From NCBI GenBank assembly GCA_009930155.1, contig RZYX01000121.1, forward strand, positions 1-5,037: DNA of 5,037 nucleotides, given 5' to 3'. Under the pieces are notes generated by a model. It made no database searches, had not been told where the DNA came from, and was given only the letters and a program-made list of their open reading frames with translations. The stretch's first letter is position 1; every line of letters begins with the position of its first letter. A program made the position numbers and the translations under genes. This DNA comes from Clostridia bacterium. Lineage in GTDB: Bacteria; Bacillota_A; Clostridia; Oscillospirales; Acutalibacteraceae. Below, piece by piece: positions 4,486-5,037 of this stretch.

Positions 4486-5037
4486 TTGAAAAACACAAAA
4501 CTAATATCGAGCAAATACCAAAACCGCTCTCATCACGAATGGGAGATGCTCGACGATATATATAATTTGTCAGGCGAATACGAACAAAATAATAAAATTT
4601 ATTTAGAAGTAAAGGCTGCCAAATTTCTCAACTTTAACACATATAACAAACTGCGACTTTTGCTCTCCAACGAAGAAAATCCTTTGATAAATCTTGTAAA
4701 TTATCCAAATTATAAGGTTTTTAGCATTCCTAAAAAGCGTAAAGGCAGCAGGATGATTTATTCTCCTCAAGCCGCTCTAAAACTAAGTCAGCGCCGACTA
4801 AATTACTATTTGCAAGCCTGTTATTCATTGCTAAAACCCGACTGTGTTCATGGATTTGTAATCAACAGTCGTAAAACTCGTAATTCGTGTAGTATATACA
4901 GCAACGCCCTGCCACATGTTGGCAAAAAGCACTTGTTAAATATTGACATTCGCAACTTTTTCCCAAGCATAACTGCCCGCAAAGTTTTTGATTTGTTTAT
5001 AGGTGAGAATTTTCGTTTTCCCGAGAAAACCGCCATA
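4486..5037 (+). CDS. retron-type reverse transcriptase, N-terminal part (cut by window edge)
   Basis: An uninterrupted frame of 184 codons running off the right edge. It would copy the msd part of the adjacent ncRNA into msDNA. After an N-terminal segment of about 75 residues come RT motif 1 (FSIPKKRKGSRMIYSPQ, 79-95), HGFV (122-125), the retron hallmark NAxxH as NALPH (140-144), and motif 3/A, NIDIRNFFPSI (152-162), with the first catalytic Asp at 154. The YxDD motif, the VTG region and the C-terminus are outside, so activity and any fused effector domain cannot be judged. The frame opens after TAA at 4474-4476. The only usual start codon before the conserved region besides ATG 4546 is TTG 4486, chosen because the codons between look coding. 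ATG 4546 would drop 20 residues. The immediate upstream ncRNA with a1/a2 repeats supports a retron rather than a group II intron or a diversity-generating element. Confidence 0.9.
   Translation, partial: MKNTKLISSKYQNRSHHEWEMLDDIYNLSGEYEQNNKIYLEVKAAKFLNFNTYNKLRLLLSNEENPLINLVNYPNYKVFSIPKKRKGSRMIYSPQAALKLSQRRLNYYLQACYSLLKPDCVHGFVINSRKTRNSCSIYSNALPHVGKKHLLNIDIRNFFPSITARKVFDLFIGENFRFPEKTAI

Noticed and set aside
4848..5036. Minus-strand open frame of 62 codons at the right edge
   Set aside because: It is antisense to the reverse transcriptase, whose conserved motifs occupy the same bases on the + strand.
4486..5037. Reverse transcriptase of a group II intron or diversity-generating retroelement
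   Set aside because: The NAxxH motif and the adjacent a1/a2-flanked structured RNA fit a retron. No intron domain V-like hairpin or template/variable repeat pair was seen in the window.

Overview
The window looks like chromosomal DNA from a member of the Bacteroidota. The DNA is AT-rich. There are no clear Shine-Dalgarno sequences ahead of the genes. One promoter has the phylum's TTG...TAnnTTTG form. The S41 protease has the long C-terminal extension common in this phylum. The assignment to phylum is inference from these traits; nothing here fixes the genus.

Layout from left to right. Positions 1-397 hold no gene. This leader contains several short repeats, a good Bacteroidota-type promoter (310-339) and a perfect 16-bp palindrome (355-370). 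Next comes a compact three-gene operon on the + strand: a secreted S41/C-terminal processing protease (398-1996), a PnuC-type nicotinamide riboside transporter (1996-2589) and a single-domain NadR-like ribosylnicotinamide kinase (2582-3109). The reading frames overlap by 1 and 8 nt. The last two genes form a logical NAD salvage pair: import of nicotinamide riboside, then trapping by phosphorylation to NMN. The protease appears to be a co-transcribed passenger with an envelope role.

After an 88-nt gap containing nested inverted repeats comes a DnaB-type RecA-fold ATPase (3198-4292). It lacks the usual DnaB N-terminal domain and carries Asp in place of the catalytic Glu of the H1a motif.

The most interesting part is the right end. 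Immediately after the DnaB-like stop codon lies a structured segment (about 4296-4480) that reads as a retron msr-msd non-coding RNA. It has perfect 12-bp a1/a2 inverted repeats, two consecutive msr hairpins with 8-nt loops, and a long multi-part msd hairpin. Six nt downstream opens a retron-type reverse transcriptase (4486 to the window edge, incomplete). It shows RT motif 1, the retron hallmark NAxxH, and the first catalytic Asp in the motif NIDIRNFFPSI. The YxDD motif, the C-terminus and any downstream effector lie outside the window. The retron ncRNA sits directly in the 3' flank of the DnaB-like gene with no evident promoter of its own. The two may therefore be co-transcribed, and the DnaB-like ATPase is a candidate partner of the retron, though this is unproven.
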